Shown here piece by piece: positions 17,819 through 25,550 of a stretch of 64,000 nt of DNA. The position numbers were made by a program, and so were the translations under genes. Numbering within the stretch: the first letter of the stretch is position 1; every line of letters starts with the position of its first letter. Source of the DNA: Flaviaestuariibacter flavus (GTDB lineage Bacteria > Bacteroidota > Bacteroidia > Chitinophagales > Chitinophagaceae); NCBI RefSeq assembly GCF_004337505.1, contig NZ_SJZI01000042.1, positions 719,367 through 783,366 of the forward strand, read 5' to 3'. The notes under the pieces were generated by a model. That model searched no databases. It had not been told where the DNA came from and saw nothing but the letters and a program-made list of their open reading frames with translations.

Positions 17819-18362
17819 GCTGCGGGTCGATCGGGAAGTTGATCATCATTTCATAATCGCCACCGAGGTGCTTGAGGGCATCGCGCCAGATCTCGCCGGC
17901 ATTTTCGTGAAAGACAAGGCGGCGGGTTGCCTCCACCGTCAGCCAGGTCTTTTCGTCGAGCTCGCTCTGCAACTGCCCGTTGCTCCAACCCGAGTAGCCG
18001 ATGAAAAAGCGGATCATGCCCGGATCAACTTCGCCGGAGTTGATGAGTTGCACCACAGAGTCGAAGTCGCCGCCCCAGAACACGCCTTTAATCACCTCGA
18101 TGCCCCCCTGGATCCGCTCGGGATAGCGGTGCAGGAAATGGATCGTGTTCATCTGCACCGGGCCGCCGTAATACACCGGGATCTGGTGCCCCTCGATCTC
18201 GGGAAGCAGCTCGTCGAGCGTATTCTCGTACTGGCGGTTGATCACAAAGCCGATCTCTCCCTGCTCGTTGTGTTCGGTGAGGAGCACTACGGTGCGCATG
18301 AAGTTGGGGTCTTTCAGGAAAGGATCTGCGATAAGCAAAACTCCGGGTGCAGGCGCTGGCAT
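17811..18362 (-). CDS. YqgE/AlgH family protein
   Basis: The 183-residue cytosolic protein matches YqgE/AlgH along its full length: PGVLLIADPFLKDPNFMRTV, then VVLLTEHNEQGEIGFVINR, the YYGGPVQMNTIHFLH segment, and IRFFIGYSGWSNGQLQSELD. Family structures show an alpha/beta fold, but no biochemical activity is settled; AlgH was linked to alginate regulation in Pseudomonas. The length is typical. The gene is divergent from the histidine kinase gene 18491-19834, with a 128-bp gap. Confidence 0.92.
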   Translation of the reverse strand: MPAPAPGVLLIADPFLKDPNFMRTVVLLTEHNEQGEIGFVINRQYENTLDELLPEIEGHQIPVYYGGPVQMNTIHFLHRYPERIQGGIEVIKGVFWGGDFDSVVQLINSGEVDPGMIRFFIGYSGWSNGQLQSELDEKTWLTVEATRRLVFHENAGEIWRDALKHLGGDYEMMINFPIDPQLN

Positions 18363-18452
18363 AAAATAAAAGTACGGGTTAACCGGGCAGTAACAAATCG
18401 GGTTTAAGCAGGTGCTAACAAATTGATGCCACGTTTACCGGGGGCGGCCCCC

Positions 18453-18460
18453 TATTTTTG
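18453..18460 (+). promoter_or_regulatory. -7 promoter element of the histidine kinase gene
   Basis: TATTTTTG matches TAnnTTTG and lies 30 bp before the GTG start. The upstream position of a -33 element shows only GTTTA, so this is a partial match. Confidence 0.45.
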
Positions 18461-18490
18461 TGACCCGGGTGTGTTGCGCCCCTCCCCAAC

Positions 18491-19834
18491 GTGAAAAAGG
18501 TATTTCCCGCCATATTGGTGCTCATCACGCTGTCGCTGGCCAGCCTCTTCTATATGCAATATGCCTGGCTCGACAACGTGCAAAAGGTGCAGGAAGAGCA
18601 GATCCGCCACCAGGTGGCCGATGCCGCCACGCGCGTTGCCGACGAGCTCAGCGCCTTCAAAGGCAATGTGGCCTCGCCGGCCTCGGGTATCCGTCCCTTT
18701 TCCGGACTGGAGAGCCCGCTCGACATGCCGCACAACTTTTCCATCGCCCAGCGCTTTACGGCCCAGGAGATCTACGACAAGATCCGCCTCCAGTTTGTGG
18801 CCCAGAAGCTGGACAAGGTGCCGTTTGAATTCGGTATCGCGACCTATAACAACGGGTATTATTTCACCCGCCGCTCCAACAATTTCGAAGCCTGGTACGC
18901 CGATACGATCAATCACTACCAATATGTAACGCCGATCCGGACACCCTCCGGCTCGGAGGTGGAAAACCTTTCGGCCGACGAGGTGCTCTATCTTATCATC
19001 CCGCGCGTGGACGATATCGTGGGCAAGCAGCTCCGCTCGCGCATCGCGCTGGCCATCCTCTTTACCATCATCATCATCGCGGCCTTCGGACTTACGCTGA
19101 TCACGATGCTGCGGCAGAAAAAGCTGGCGCAGATCAAGAACGACTTCATCAACAACATGACGCACGAGTTCAAGACGCCGATCGCCACCATCTCCCTGGC
19201 GGTGGATGCGCTCCGGAATGAAAAGGTGCAGACCGACGTAAAAAAGCTTTCTTACTTCAGCGATATCATCAAGGAAGAAAACCAGCGGATGAACCGCCAG
19301 GTGGAGACCATCCTGAAAGCGGCCCTGCTGGAGCGCCAGGAGATCGAGCTGAACCGCAAGGAGCTCGACGCGCACCAGATCATCGAGAACGTGGCCGACA
19401 ACTTCATGCTCCGCCTGCACGAGAAGGGCGGCGACCTGGAGCTGCGCCTCAACGCGACCAATGCAAAAGTGTATGCCGACGAGGTGCACTTTTCCAACCT
19501 GGTGAACAACCTCATGGACAACGCGGTGAAGTATTCGAAAGACAATGTGCCGCCGCGGATCGGACTTGTTACCCATTCCGACGAGAAGCGCTTTTACCTG
19601 CGCATTGAAGACAACGGCATCGGGATGAACCGCGAGACCGTCAAGCGCATCTTCGAGAAATTCTACCGCGCCCACACGGGCAATATCCACAACGTAAAGG
19701 GCTTCGGTCTCGGCCTGTCTTATGTGAAAGGCGTTGTAGAAGCCCACAACGGGCACATACGCGCCGAGAGCACCCTGGGCAAGGGTTCGACGTTTATTAT
19801 CGACCTGCCTTTGTTCAGGGACCAGGATTCGTAA
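18491..19834 (+). CDS. Orphan membrane sensor histidine kinase
   Basis: The 447-residue protein starts at GTG (VKKVFPAILVLITLSLASLF). Two membrane helices (about 4-20 and 180-202) enclose a ~160-residue extracytoplasmic sensor region without a recognisable family. The phosphoacceptor is H225 in TH-E-F-K-T-P. The ATPase domain shows NLVNNLMDNAVKYS (N box), EDNGIGM (G1), FEKFYRAHTG (F box) and GFGLGLSYVKGVVEAH (G2). A response regulator is usually encoded next to such kinases but is not here; the OmpR-type regulator at 50118-50801 equally lacks a kinase. Which partner it uses is unknown. Confidence 0.93.
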   Translation: MKKVFPAILVLITLSLASLFYMQYAWLDNVQKVQEEQIRHQVADAATRVADELSAFKGNVASPASGIRPFSGLESPLDMPHNFSIAQRFTAQEIYDKIRLQFVAQKLDKVPFEFGIATYNNGYYFTRRSNNFEAWYADTINHYQYVTPIRTPSGSEVENLSADEVLYLIIPRVDDIVGKQLRSRIALAILFTIIIIAAFGLTLITMLRQKKLAQIKNDFINNMTHEFKTPIATISLAVDALRNEKVQTDVKKLSYFSDIIKEENQRMNRQVETILKAALLERQEIELNRKELDAHQIIENVADNFMLRLHEKGGDLELRLNATNAKVYADEVHFSNLVNNLMDNAVKYSKDNVPPRIGLVTHSDEKRFYLRIEDNGIGMNRETVKRIFEKFYRAHTGNIHNVKGFGLGLSYVKGVVEAHNGHIRAESTLGKGSTFIIDLPLFRDQDS

Positions 19835-20038
19835 GTCGTGAATCGTCAATCGTGAATCGCTGGCGCCGGTTTACGAAGAAAGGCTGCCAAAGGCAGCCTT
19901 TCTTCGTCATTGCGAGCGAAGCGAAGCAAACTCCAGAGTTACGCAGGGTGTTCGCAGGCGTAAGATGGAAATCGAAGCACTTCCGGTCTACGGTCAGTCA
20001 TCAGGTCGGGGAGTTTGCTTCGCTGCGCTCGCAATGAC
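19832..20038. repeat. GTGAATC heptamers and inverted GTCATTGCGAGCGAAGCG pair
   Basis: Five 7-bp units (GATTCGT, AAGTCGT, GAATCGT, CAATCGT, GAATCGC) overlap the kinase stop codon. Two 29-bp near-identical inverted copies (19906-19934 and 20010-20038, one mismatch) begin GTCATTGCGAGCGAAGCG and end GCAAACTCC. This intergenic palindrome type is widespread in bacterial genomes. It fills the gap between convergent genes. Confidence 0.8.
19873..19907. terminator. Bidirectional terminator between kinase gene and queA
   Basis: A perfect 16-bp stem (ACGAAGAAAGGCTGCC with its complement) with loop AAA; the distal stem is T-rich on both strands. Confidence 0.8.
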
Positions 20039-20069
20039 AGCTGTGCTGTCGTTTCGCCGGCACCCGCAT

Positions 20070-21272
20070 TCACTTGTTGCGCCATAACAAGCTGCTATCT
20101 CCATAACTCAGGAAGCGATAGCCTTCATCGAGGGCATGCTGATAAATACGGCGCCAGTCTTCGCCGACAAATGCGGCTACCAATAAAACGAGTGTAGAGC
20201 GGGGCTGGTGGAAGTTCGTTACCAGCGCGTCGGCGGAGCGGAACCGGTAGCCGGGGCGGATGAGCAGGGCGGTGCGGCAGTTCAGCTCCTCGCCGTTCTC
20301 CTGCTCCAGCAGGCCGAGCAACACCTGCAGGCTTTCCGTATAACTACGGTCGCCGCTGAGCTCATAGGCTTCCCACTGACCCAGCTCGGGCTGCAATGTG
20401 CCGGCCGCGGCCGACTTGATCCCGATCCAGTAGAGGCTTTCGAGCGTGCGCAGGCTGGTGGTGCCAACGGCCACGATCTGTGTGGCGGCGATGAGCTTGC
20501 GCAGCGTGTCGCGGCTTACCGAGAAGTTCTCTGCGTGCATCTGGTGGCCGGCAATGCTTTCAGCCTTCACGGGTTTGAAGGTGCCGGCGCCCACGTTCAG
20601 CGTAACCGGCGCTCTTGTGATGCCTTTCTCTTCCAGTTCGGCAAAAACGCGGTCGGTGAAGTGCAGGGCGGCGGTAGGTGCGGCCACGGAGCCTTCGCGG
20701 CGGGCAAAGACGGTCTGGTAACGCTCCGCGTCGGCCGTTTGCGCCTCCCTTCTTATATAAGGTGGCAATGGGATGGCGCCGGCTGCATGAAGCACTTCGG
20801 CAAAGTGGTGGCCGCCGCCCCAGTGAAGCTCCACGATAAAGTCGTCGGGCTGGCGGGAGATAAAACGGGCTTCGAGACGCACCTCGCCGTCGCCTATGCG
20901 TAGCAGCTTTTCCAGCACCTGGCCGGGCTTCCACTTGGAGGCGCCGCCGATGAGGCAATGCCACTGCACGGGGCCGGTGCTTTCGAGGGCGCGGCTCATG
21001 TCAGCGGGCACGTGCGGTTCCAGGCAAAAGAGCTCGATGACGCCGCCCGTCGGTTTCTGAAAGAAGATCCGGGCCTCGATTACGCGGGTGTCGTTGAGCA
21101 CCAGGGTGGCACCCGGGGGGAGTAAGTGGGGGAGTTGGCGGAAGGCGCTGTTCTGGATCTTCCCACTTTTATACACCAGCAGGCGCGAATCGTCCCGTTC
21201 GGGCAGGGGAAAGGCCGCAATCCGGTCATCGGGGAGGGGATAGTCGAAGCCCTCCATCAGCAAATCATCCAT
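20070..21272 (-). CDS. queA: tRNA ribosyltransferase-isomerase (queuosine)
   Basis: The 400-residue protein transfers and isomerises the ribosyl part of S-adenosylmethionine onto 7-aminomethyl-7-deazaguanine in tRNA, giving epoxyqueuosine. Family motifs include FDYPLPDDRIA, PGATLVLNDTRVIEARI, PLPPYIRREAQTADAERYQT, VAAPTAALHFTD, LNVGAGTFKPV and QMHAENFSV. I start at ATG 21272 (MDDLLMEGF); a GTG nine bases upstream is possible. It is divergent from mraZ with a 210-bp gap that holds DnaA-box-like sites. No other queuosine gene is in the window. Confidence 0.95.
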   Translation of the reverse strand: MDDLLMEGFDYPLPDDRIAAFPLPERDDSRLLVYKSGKIQNSAFRQLPHLLPPGATLVLNDTRVIEARIFFQKPTGGVIELFCLEPHVPADMSRALESTGPVQWHCLIGGASKWKPGQVLEKLLRIGDGEVRLEARFISRQPDDFIVELHWGGGHHFAEVLHAAGAIPLPPYIRREAQTADAERYQTVFARREGSVAAPTAALHFTDRVFAELEEKGITRAPVTLNVGAGTFKPVKAESIAGHQMHAENFSVSRDTLRKLIAATQIVAVGTTSLRTLESLYWIGIKSAAAGTLQPELGQWEAYELSGDRSYTESLQVLLGLLEQENGEELNCRTALLIRPGYRFRSADALVTNFHQPRSTLVLLVAAFVGEDWRRIYQHALDEGYRFLSYGDSSLLWRNK

Positions 21273-21293
21273 GTTGTACACGATTATTCGAGG

Positions 21294-21414
21294 TTATCCA
21301 CATTTTGCAAGGGTTATTCACATCGAATCCACCTAACGCATGCGTATAAGCGCATATATGTGACGTGGAACGCAGTGAAACGGACGCTTTTTCGGGCAGC
21401 CTGCCTGTGGAAAA
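21294..21414. promoter_or_regulatory. Cluster of three DnaA-box-like sites upstream of the dcw cluster
   Basis: TTATCCACA (21294-21302) and TTATTCACA (21314-21322) face the same way with starts 20 bp apart; TTTTCCACA lies on the minus strand at 21406-21414. All match the DnaA consensus TTWTNCACA. An ATGCG...CGCAT dyad lies at 21340-21355. This could be DnaA control of mraZ or queA, or part of an origin; neither is shown. Confidence 0.45.
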
Positions 21415-21440
21415 ATTAACGGCGTCCACCTTACCCTCCT

Positions 21441-21470
21441 AAAGTGGTAAAAAGTGTTATTTTGTGTCAA
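21441..21470 (+). promoter_or_regulatory. Putative MraZ operator: three direct repeats with 10-bp period
   Basis: AAAGTGGTAA, AAAGTGTTAT and TTTGTGTCAA follow each other directly, placing GTG at 21444, 21454 and 21464. MraZ in other bacteria binds short G-rich direct repeats of 10-bp period upstream of its own gene. The last repeat ends 13 bp before the mraZ ATG. Confidence 0.6.
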
Positions 21471-21482
21471 CTTATCCCAAAA

Positions 21483-21956
21483 ATGACGTCTATCAGCTTT
21501 CTCGGCGAATTCGAATCGACCCTTGATGCCAAGGGACGTTTCCTGTTGCCGGCTGGCTTCAAGCGCCAGCTGCCGGAAGGCGAAGCTACACGATTTGTCA
21601 TTAACCGGGGTTTCGAGAAGTGCCTGACCCTGTACCCGTTACAGAGCTGGCAGCCGCTCTACGAGCAGATCGCAACGCTCAACGATTTCGATCCGGCCGT
21701 GCGTGCTTTCCGCCGCACCTTCCTCAATGGTGCCATCGAGGTGGAGCCCGATACCGCGGGCCGCATCCTGGTGCCGAAGAACCTGGCCGAATACGCCGGG
21801 CTCGGAAAGGACATCGTGCTGGCTGCCGCGGTGAACAAAATCGAGATCTGGGATAAGGCTGAATACCAGAAGTTCTTTGATACCTACTCCGCCAACGAGT
21901 TCAGCGCCCTCGCCGCACAGGTGATGGCGCCCAAAGCGGGAGGGATGAATGGGTAA
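21483..21956 (+). CDS. mraZ: Transcriptional regulator MraZ
   Basis: The 157-residue protein has two SpoVT/AbrB-type halves. The first carries the family start FLGEFESTLDAKGRFLLPAG, the second AIEVEPDTAGRILVPKNLAEY, each with the DxxGR DNA-binding signature. MraZ forms a ring and represses or tunes the dcw operon. The start at 21483 fits the family; an in-frame GTG at 21444 falls within the operator repeats and is unlikely. The C-terminus (AAQVMAPKAGGMNG) overlaps the longest possible rsmH reading frame. It is the first gene of the cluster. Confidence 0.95.
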   Translation: MTSISFLGEFESTLDAKGRFLLPAGFKRQLPEGEATRFVINRGFEKCLTLYPLQSWQPLYEQIATLNDFDPAVRAFRRTFLNGAIEVEPDTAGRILVPKNLAEYAGLGKDIVLAAAVNKIEIWDKAEYQKFFDTYSANEFSALAAQVMAPKAGGMNG

Positions 21957-21958
21957 GA

Positions 21959-22038
21959 AGCGTCAGGGCCCCACCCCTGGCTCCTCCCCGAAAGGGGAGG
22001 GGAATGTGCTCCCTTCCTCCATTGGGGAAGGGCAGGGG
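21959..22038. repeat. G/C palindromic repeat at the 5' end of rsmH
   Basis: CCCCACCCCTGG, CTCCCCGAAAGGGGAG and CTCCATTGGGGAAGGGCAGG make a hairpin-forming element of the same general kind as at 71-107 and 40441-40672. It lies between the mraZ stop and the ATG at 22039 and keeps the frame open from 21949. Confidence 0.65.
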
Positions 22039-22956
22039 ATGGAGTCTGTTCCCAACGCCGGCTACCACATCCCGGTGCTCCTCAACGAGGTGCTGGAGGC
22101 GCTGGCCATTAAGGAAGACGGCATTTATGTCGACTGCACCTTCGGTGGTGGCGGGCACAGCAGCCACATCCTGAAGGCCCTTGGCCCGAAGGGGCGCCTG
22201 TTGGTGTTCGACCAGGACGCCGATGCTGCCCGCAATGTGCCGGAAGATGCGCGCGTCACGTTTGTGCCGCACAACTTTCGCCACTTGAAGCGCTTTCTGC
22301 AGCTGCACGGCGTTCCGCAGGTGGATGGCATCCTTGCCGACCTGGGCGTATCGTCGCACCAGTTCGACGAGGGCAGCCGCGGCTTCTCCACCCGCTTTGA
22401 AGGTGCGCTCGATATGCGCATGGATCAGCGGAGCGGAAAGACGGCGGCTGACGTGCTGCAGACCTACAGCGAAAGCGCACTGCACAAGCTGCTGGAGCAA
22501 TACGGCGAGGTGACCAACGCCCGCACGCTCGCCCGCACCATTGTAGAAGTACGGAAGACCGTGAAGTTCGACACCACCCTGGCCTTCCGCAACGCGGTAT
22601 CGTCGGTGGTGAAGGGCAACCCGAACAAGTATTTCGCCCAGGTATTCCAGGCGCTGCGCATCGAGGTGAACGACGAGCTGGGTGCGCTGAAGGAGCTGCT
22701 GGAGCAGGTTCCCGCAGTGCTGAAGGACGGCGGCCGCGCGGCCATTATCACCTTCCACTCGCTCGAAGACCGGCTGGTGAAAGTGTTCTTCCGCAACGGC
22801 ACGTTTGAAGCCGAAGAAGATCATCCTTTCGAGTCGCGTGTCCGGAAAAGTCCGCTGAAACTGGTGAACAAAAAGCCGATCGAAGCAGGACAGGAGGAGC
22901 TGAAGCGCAACCCCAGATCGAGAAGCGCCAAGCTGAGAGTTGCAGAGAAAATTTAG
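22039..22956 (+). CDS. rsmH: 16S rRNA (cytosine-1402-N4) methyltransferase
   Basis: The 305-residue enzyme (also MraW) methylates C1402 in the ribosomal P site using S-adenosylmethionine. Motifs are YHIPVLLNEVLEAL, the SAM loop VDCTFGGGGHS, DGILADLGVSSHQFDE, FSTRFEGALDMRMD and FHSLEDRLVKVFF. I start at ATG 22039 (MESVPNAGYHIPV), which gives the usual ~300-residue length. The frame is open to an ATG at 21949 that overlaps the mraZ stop, but those 30 extra residues (GKKRQGPTPGSSPKGEG) are translated repeat DNA; whether they are made is undecided. Followed by 105 bp of octamer arrays before ftsL. Confidence 0.95.
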   Translation: MESVPNAGYHIPVLLNEVLEALAIKEDGIYVDCTFGGGGHSSHILKALGPKGRLLVFDQDADAARNVPEDARVTFVPHNFRHLKRFLQLHGVPQVDGILADLGVSSHQFDEGSRGFSTRFEGALDMRMDQRSGKTAADVLQTYSESALHKLLEQYGEVTNARTLARTIVEVRKTVKFDTTLAFRNAVSSVVKGNPNKYFAQVFQALRIEVNDELGALKELLEQVPAVLKDGGRAAIITFHSLEDRLVKVFFRNGTFEAEEDHPFESRVRKSPLKLVNKKPIEAGQEELKRNPRSRSAKLRVAEKI

Positions 22957-23061
22957 AAAGAGAGGACGAGAGAACAAGAGAAAAAGAGAGCGGGATAGCA
23001 ATGAACGGGATAGCAAAGAACAGGTTACCAAATAACTAATAGACCAATAGACGACTTAACC
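22957..23061. repeat. Octamer arrays between rsmH and ftsL
   Basis: Three families follow each other: AGAACAAG-type units (22960-22995), a GGGATAGCAAtGAAC motif twice (22990-23021), and TTACCAAAT/AATAGACC-type units (23022-23058). The first and third occur in the same order at 28515-28587, before murD. Confidence 0.65.
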
Positions 23062-23403
23062 TTGGAACAGGCAACAAATAAAAAGGAAATCGGAATCCGC
23101 TTCCGCTGGAAGCGGCTACTGAACTACGGGAGCGTGGTGAAGCAGATGCCGTTCTTCCTGTTCCTGGCGGGGCTGGCCGTGATCTATATCTATAATGGTC
23201 ACCTGGCCGACAAGCTGAGCCGGGATATCGCGAAGACAGAGAAAGAGCTCAAAGAGCTCGAATATGAATATAAAACTGTGAAGGGGCAGGTGCTCTTTCA
23301 AAGCAAGCAAAGTGAACTGGTAAAGGCAGTAGCGCCGCTCGGTCTCCAGGAGATGAGCGTGCCGCCGCTGATTCTAGCTGATTCAACCGGCAACAAGAAC
23401 TAA
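23062..23403 (+). CDS. ftsL: FtsL-like cell division protein
   Basis: The 113-residue protein has a short cytoplasmic start, one membrane helix (about 30-46, MPFFLFLAGLAVIYIYNG) and a periplasmic heptad-type segment (DKLSRDIAKTEKELKELEYE), the FtsL layout. FtsL with FtsB and FtsQ activates the FtsWI septal synthase. The only start before the conserved part is TTG at 23062. Sequence conservation of FtsL is low, so the call rests on topology plus the position between rsmH and ftsI, which is the standard place. In Bacteroidota this locus is usually called FtsL-like. Confidence 0.88.
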   Translation: MEQATNKKEIGIRFRWKRLLNYGSVVKQMPFFLFLAGLAVIYIYNGHLADKLSRDIAKTEKELKELEYEYKTVKGQVLFQSKQSELVKAVAPLGLQEMSVPPLILADSTGNKN

Positions 23404-23423
23404 ACGAAAACAAGCAAGCGGGC

Positions 23424-25550
23424 GTGGAGATCAAGAAAGACATACTGTGGCGGGTTTACCTGAGTTTCATCGGCATTGTGCTGCTGAGCCTCGTGGTGCT
23501 GGGCCGCGCCGTCTACATCCAGCGCTTCGAAGGCCCGCACTGGCGCGCCCTGGCCGACTCCCTGCACCAGAAATACGTGGAGCTCGACGCCGAGCGCGGT
23601 ACCATTTACAGCGAGGACGGGCAGATGCTCTCGACCTCGATTCCTTATTTCGACGTGTATATCGACTTCGGTGCCGAAGGGCTCCGCGAGAAGAACGGCA
23701 AGCGCTTCAAGGCCAACCTCGATTCCTTTGCCATCGCCTGCACCAACTTCTTCCGCGACAGCACCGGCACCCCGGAGAAAACGATCAACGAATACAAGAA
23801 AGAATTGAAGGGTGCTTACAACCAGGGCAACCGCTACTACCTGTTGCGCAAGAACCTTTCCTTCGACCAGTACAAGACCTTCCGCACCTTTCCGCTCGTG
23901 CGCCTGGGCCGCAATAAGAGCGGTGTGATCGTGAAAACGAACACGCGCCGCCTTAATCCTTTCGGGCTGCTGGCGCGCCGCACCATCGGTCTTTCGCGCG
24001 CCAACGCACAGAATGTAGGCCTGGAGCGTACCTACGACTCGCTGCTGAAAGGCAGCACCGGCAAGCAACTCATGCGTTTTATCGCCGGCGGTGCCTACGT
24101 GCCGGTGGAGGGCTACGAGATCGACCCCGAGAACGGAAAGGATGTCATCACCACCATCGACGTCAACATCCAGGATATCGCGGAGAACGCCCTTATGCGC
24201 ACCCTCACCGAGAGCGGCGCACAGCACGGCACCTGCATCGTGATGGAAACGAAGACCGGCAAGATCAAGGCGATTGCCAACCTGGGCCGCCGCCCCGACG
24301 GCCGGTACGATGAAGACCTGAACTATGCACTTCATACCACCGAGCCGGGCTCGACCATCAAGCTGGCCACCTTGCTGTCGGTGCTGGAGTCGGGCAGCAG
24401 CCGGCCCAACGACCGGGTGGACGTCGGTACTTCGGGCTCCCAGTTCGTTGGCGTACGCGTCATCAACGACGCCGAGCGCCAGCCTGCGCCGGTGCTGACG
24501 GTAACCGAGGCATTTGCACACTCTTCCAACGTGGGCATGGCCAAGCTCGCACTCAAGGCTTTTGGCGACAATCCCGACAAATTCAAGAATTACCTGCATC
24601 GTTTTCGTCTCGATAAAAAAGCCGGTATCGGTCTGGTCGGCGAAGAAGCGCCCCTGTTGCCCAAGTGGCGCAAGAACAAAGAAGGTCTGCACGCGATGCT
24701 CACCATGAGCTTCGGATATGCCATCGAGGTGAGCCCGCTGCAAACTCTCATGTTGTATAATGCCGTTGCCAACGGCGGCAAGCTGATGCGCCCTTACCTG
24801 GTAAGCGCCATCCGCCAGAACGGGGCCGACGTGAAAACGATCGAGCCAGAAGTGCTGGACCCGCAAATTGTAAAGCCGGAAGTCATCGCCGCGGCGCGCA
24901 ATGCCATGGAGCAGGTGTGTACAATCGGTACAGCGAAAGATGTATTTAAAGATTCTCCCTTCCCCGTTGGTGGCAAAACCGGTACGGCCCACGTTGCAGA
25001 AGGTCCGCGCGGCTACGGAGAGGGCGTTTACCAGGCTTCTTTTGCCGGCTATTTCCCAGCCGATGCGCCCGAATATACCTGCATCGTGGTGGTGAAGACC
25101 CAGGCACATGCGGTGAAGCACTTTGGCGGACAGCTGGCGGCGCCCGTGTTTAAAGAAGTTGCCGGTAAGCTTTATGCGATGAACGTGCAGGGCCGCCGTG
25201 GTACGAAGATGCTGCTGCCCGCCGACAGCGCCCGTTACAACTACGCCGGCTATGCGCCCGGTATGAAAGAAGTGCTTGCGGCTGTTGGGCTGCGGGTGCG
25301 CGACTCGGCGAAGCTCGACGACTGGGCCCGCCTCGACGCATCTTACAACGGCATGACTGCAAAGCCGGTGACCGTTGCCCAGAGACAAATTCCCGACGTG
25401 CGCAACATGACGATGCGCGACGCTTTATACGTGCTCGAGAACCTGAATGTGAAAGTGGCCGCACGCGGCCGCGGCAAAGTGGTGTTGCAGGATCTCGCAC
25501 CCGGAACACCCATTACCCGTAACCAAACGATCAACCTCCTGCTCAACTAA
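23424..25550 (+). CDS. ftsI: Septal peptidoglycan transpeptidase FtsI (PBP3) with PASTA domain
   Basis: The 708-residue class B penicillin-binding protein starts at GTG (VEIKKDILWRVYLSFIGIVL) with one membrane helix. It forms the D,D-cross-links of the septum with FtsW. Catalytic motifs are S310-T-I-K313, S367-S-N369 and K518-T-G520. A C-terminal PASTA domain (about 645-708: IPDVRNMTMRDALYVLENLN) is visible, common for Bacteroidota and Firmicutes division PBPs but absent in E. coli FtsI. The stop codon overlaps the murE start by one base, so the two are translationally coupled. Confidence 0.95.
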   Translation: MEIKKDILWRVYLSFIGIVLLSLVVLGRAVYIQRFEGPHWRALADSLHQKYVELDAERGTIYSEDGQMLSTSIPYFDVYIDFGAEGLREKNGKRFKANLDSFAIACTNFFRDSTGTPEKTINEYKKELKGAYNQGNRYYLLRKNLSFDQYKTFRTFPLVRLGRNKSGVIVKTNTRRLNPFGLLARRTIGLSRANAQNVGLERTYDSLLKGSTGKQLMRFIAGGAYVPVEGYEIDPENGKDVITTIDVNIQDIAENALMRTLTESGAQHGTCIVMETKTGKIKAIANLGRRPDGRYDEDLNYALHTTEPGSTIKLATLLSVLESGSSRPNDRVDVGTSGSQFVGVRVINDAERQPAPVLTVTEAFAHSSNVGMAKLALKAFGDNPDKFKNYLHRFRLDKKAGIGLVGEEAPLLPKWRKNKEGLHAMLTMSFGYAIEVSPLQTLMLYNAVANGGKLMRPYLVSAIRQNGADVKTIEPEVLDPQIVKPEVIAAARNAMEQVCTIGTAKDVFKDSPFPVGGKTGTAHVAEGPRGYGEGVYQASFAGYFPADAPEYTCIVVVKTQAHAVKHFGGQLAAPVFKEVAGKLYAMNVQGRRGTKMLLPADSARYNYAGYAPGMKEVLAAVGLRVRDSAKLDDWARLDASYNGMTAKPVTVAQRQIPDVRNMTMRDALYVLENLNVKVAARGRGKVVLQDLAPGTPITRNQTINLLLN

